Assembly (NCBI RefSeq): GCF_040409955.1
Contig: NZ_CP123385.1
Location: 1,595,501-1,659,500 of the forward strand
From: Salipiger sp. H15
Lineage (GTDB): Bacteria > Pseudomonadota > Alphaproteobacteria > Rhodobacterales > Rhodobacteraceae
DNA: 64,000 nt
Direction of reading: 5' to 3'
In this document: piece by piece, positions 62,833-64,000 of the stretch
Numbering within the stretch: position 1 is the stretch's first letter
How the letters are laid out: each line of letters opens with the position of its first letter
Notes under the pieces: model-generated
Told to the model about the DNA's origin: nothing
Databases searched by the model: none
Seen by the model: the letters and a program-made list of their open reading frames with translations, nothing else
Made by a program: the position numbers and the translations under genes

Positions 62833-62885
62833 CGTGGTTATCCTTGATACGTATTCGGATAAGTGAATTCAATGGGAAGGAGAAA

Positions 62886-62910
62886 CCCCGCGCGAGGCTG
62901 TCGCGCGGGG
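62886..62910 (-). terminator. Hairpin between soxA and soxB
   Basis: CCCCGCGCGA-GGCTG-TCGCGCGGGG is a perfect ten-pair stem with a five-base loop, seven bases after the soxA stop. On the minus strand it ends in TTTCTCC, so partial termination or protection of the soxA message end is likely. Confidence 0.65.
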
Positions 62911-62916
62911 CAGGGG

Positions 62917-63771
62917 TCAGTTGCGGACGGAGGGGCCTTCGACCGAGAGGCCGTTGCCGCGCGAGGCGACGTAAAGCTCGAGCGCCACGAACTCCGGGCT
63001 GCCGACGCCGTAGGTCTCGGCGCGGGTATCCCGCACGCAGCCCTTGAAGCGCGAGTGCACCCCGTTCAGCTGCGCGTTGTTCAGCCGGTAGGTCGGGAAG
63101 CCGTTGATCTGGCCCTGGCTGAGATGGTCGGCGCGGATGTAGTTGCCGTAGTTCTGCTCGTGGCAGTTGGCGCAGGAAAGCTCGAGCTGGCCGGTGCGGG
63201 TGTAATAGAGCTCCTTGCCGAGCTCCCAGCTCGCCTGCACCGGGCCGTCGATGGCCACGTTGACCGGCATCCCGCGCGACACCGCCGAGAGCAGCGCGAC
63301 CATGTTGATCGCGTCGCCGCCGTCGTATTTCCACGCCTCGGCCCCCATGCGGCTGGTGCGGCAGTCGTTCACCTGCATCTGCAGCGTGCGCACTTCCTCG
63401 GCCTCGTCGTTCCACTTGGGGTAGGTCGCCTTCACCCCCGCCATGTCCTCGGGCGCGCCGTGGCAGGAGGCGCAGCTCTTGCCCTCGCTGCCCTCGACCA
63501 TGGCCCATTGCTCGCGCGCCTTGTCGACGAAGATCATGCCGGGGTTGTCGAAGTCGTCCTGCTCGAGCGCCTGTGTCTCGTCCGACCGGAAATGCCAGCC
63601 CGAGATCACCTCGTCCATCACGCCCGACAGGAAGTCCGGGGCGGGGGCCTTGGTGGTCATCTCGATCTCGCCGTTGATGACGAGCTCGTCATCATCGGGC
63701 CCGCCGGCCTGCACCCCCAAGGGTGCCGCCAGCAGGGCGAGCGCGGTGAGCGCAATCGCCTTGCGTGTCAT
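62917..63771 (-). CDS. soxA: L-cysteine S-thiosulfotransferase haem subunit SoxA
   Basis: The product has 284 residues with a signal peptide (ALTALALLAAPLGVQAG). It is the dihaem form: CASCH at 100-104 and CANCH at 200-204. RFKGCVRDTRAE has Cys245, the active-site ligand that is converted to persulfide in SoxAX. SoxAX joins thiosulfate to the Cys of SoxYZ. soxX is not in the window and is expected upstream. It lies between soxZ and soxB. Confidence 0.95.
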   Translation of the reverse strand: MTRKAIALTALALLAAPLGVQAGGPDDDELVINGEIEMTTKAPAPDFLSGVMDEVISGWHFRSDETQALEQDDFDNPGMIFVDKAREQWAMVEGSEGKSCASCHGAPEDMAGVKATYPKWNDEAEEVRTLQMQVNDCRTSRMGAEAWKYDGGDAINMVALLSAVSRGMPVNVAIDGPVQASWELGKELYYTRTGQLELSCANCHEQNYGNYIRADHLSQGQINGFPTYRLNNAQLNGVHSRFKGCVRDTRAETYGVGSPEFVALELYVASRGNGLSVEGPSVRN

Positions 63772-63825
63772 GTGTCTCCTCCCACGAGTTGGCCCGGACG
63801 CCTCGGCGACGGGCAGGACGGTTCT

Positions 63826-63855
63826 GGGCGGCCCGGCTCCTCGCCCGGGCGGCCC
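63826..63855 (-). terminator. Hairpin between soxZ and soxA
   Basis: GGGCGGCCCGG and CCGGGCGGCCC pair with one mismatch over 11 positions around an eight-base loop, directly after the soxZ stop. It is the third GC-rich hairpin in the gaps of this operon. Confidence 0.5.
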
Positions 63856-63863
63856 GCCGCATG

Positions 63864-64000
63864 TCAGACGATCTCGATCGACTTGGTGTCGGTGTAGGTC
63901 GAGCCGTCGTCGTCGTACCAGGTGAAGGTGAACTCCCCGGCCTCGGGCACGAGCGCCTCGAACTCGAAGTAGGGGTTGGTCGAGATCGCCGGCTCCATCT
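63864..64000 (-). CDS. soxZ: Sulfur carrier subunit SoxZ (partial)
   Basis: Only the last 45 codons are in the window. The visible end reads AISTNPYFEFEALVPEAGEF, then FTWYDDDGSTYTDTKSIEIV and the stop, the final strands of SoxZ. SoxZ pairs with SoxY, which carries the sulfur during thiosulfate oxidation. The rest of soxZ and soxY should lie just beyond the right edge. Confidence 0.9.
   Translation of the reverse strand, partial: MEPAISTNPYFEFEALVPEAGEFTFTWYDDDGSTYTDTKSIEIV

Noticed and set aside
1..64000. CRISPR array, rRNA, tRNA or insertion sequence
   Set aside because: No regularly spaced direct repeats, no tRNA-like or rRNA-like stretch and no transposase-like product were found by reading both strands; this was not computed.

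Overview
The window is very GC-rich, densely packed alphaproteobacterial DNA. The gene set (a Sox thiosulfate-oxidation operon, 5-aminolevulinate synthase, Bpt, a group 2 Mrp antiporter, ImuA-ImuB-DnaE2, an intracellular PHA depolymerase, DUF2852, DUF2927 and a Hint-domain protein) fits the family Rhodobacteraceae (Roseobacter group). No rRNA, tRNA or CRISPR array was seen, and no insertion sequence was recognised. The window cuts a gene at each end: a tail/baseplate-like protein on the left and soxZ on the right.

Left part. Bases 1-5967 hold the end of a contractile-tail or extracellular contractile-injection-like locus: a Tail_P2_I-like protein with a beta-helix extension, a DUF6519 beta-helix protein and a LysM-like/coiled-coil protein. 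A FucU/RbsD-type mutarotase follows, then a red-light sensor unit (heme oxygenase BphO, bacteriophytochrome BphP with HWE kinase and receiver) convergent with a PAS protein. The SOS mutagenesis operon imuA-imuB-dnaE2 follows, with a visible LexA box (GTTC-N7-GTTC on the minus strand) that moves the imuA start inward. Bases 16223-28231 hold bpt, RDD and DUF2852 membrane proteins, an alpha/beta hydrolase with a YbaK-type deacylase, glnE, the Entner-Doudoroff genes edd and eda with a LacI-type operator, a GST, an RlmI-like methyltransferase and a PIN protein.

Middle part. Bases 28245-34345 are a complete minus-strand mrpAB-C-D-E-F-G operon whose genes mostly overlap by 1-4 bases. Next come an orphan FbpC-like ATPase, an AEC-family permease, two tandem glycosyltransferases, phaZ, a GST, a CoxE-like VWA protein, a small operon (GNAT, DUF2927 lipoprotein, 55-residue membrane protein), prfC, a DUF7218-like protein, a Hint-domain protein, a short-chain dehydrogenase and an AlkD-like HEAT protein.

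Right part. Bases 50919-54885 form a compact plus-strand cassette: an M6-family metalloprotease without a signal peptide and with a Lys/Asp/Glu-rich repeat tail, a 270-residue protein that looks like an ATP-grasp N-domain without the catalytic part, an MvdD-like ATP-grasp ligase, and a 98-residue unknown. I consider this the best candidate for an undescribed peptide- or protein-modification system. It abuts a minus-strand sox region: soxZ-soxA-soxB-soxC-soxD, then DUF302, hemA, a PQQ-type sugar dehydrogenase and a cytochrome c4-like dihaem protein. Placing heme synthesis next to several c-type cytochromes suggests matched heme supply. A recurring intergenic element (core GCGTATTTGGAAAGAGAAG and its inverse) occurs at three intergenic sites.
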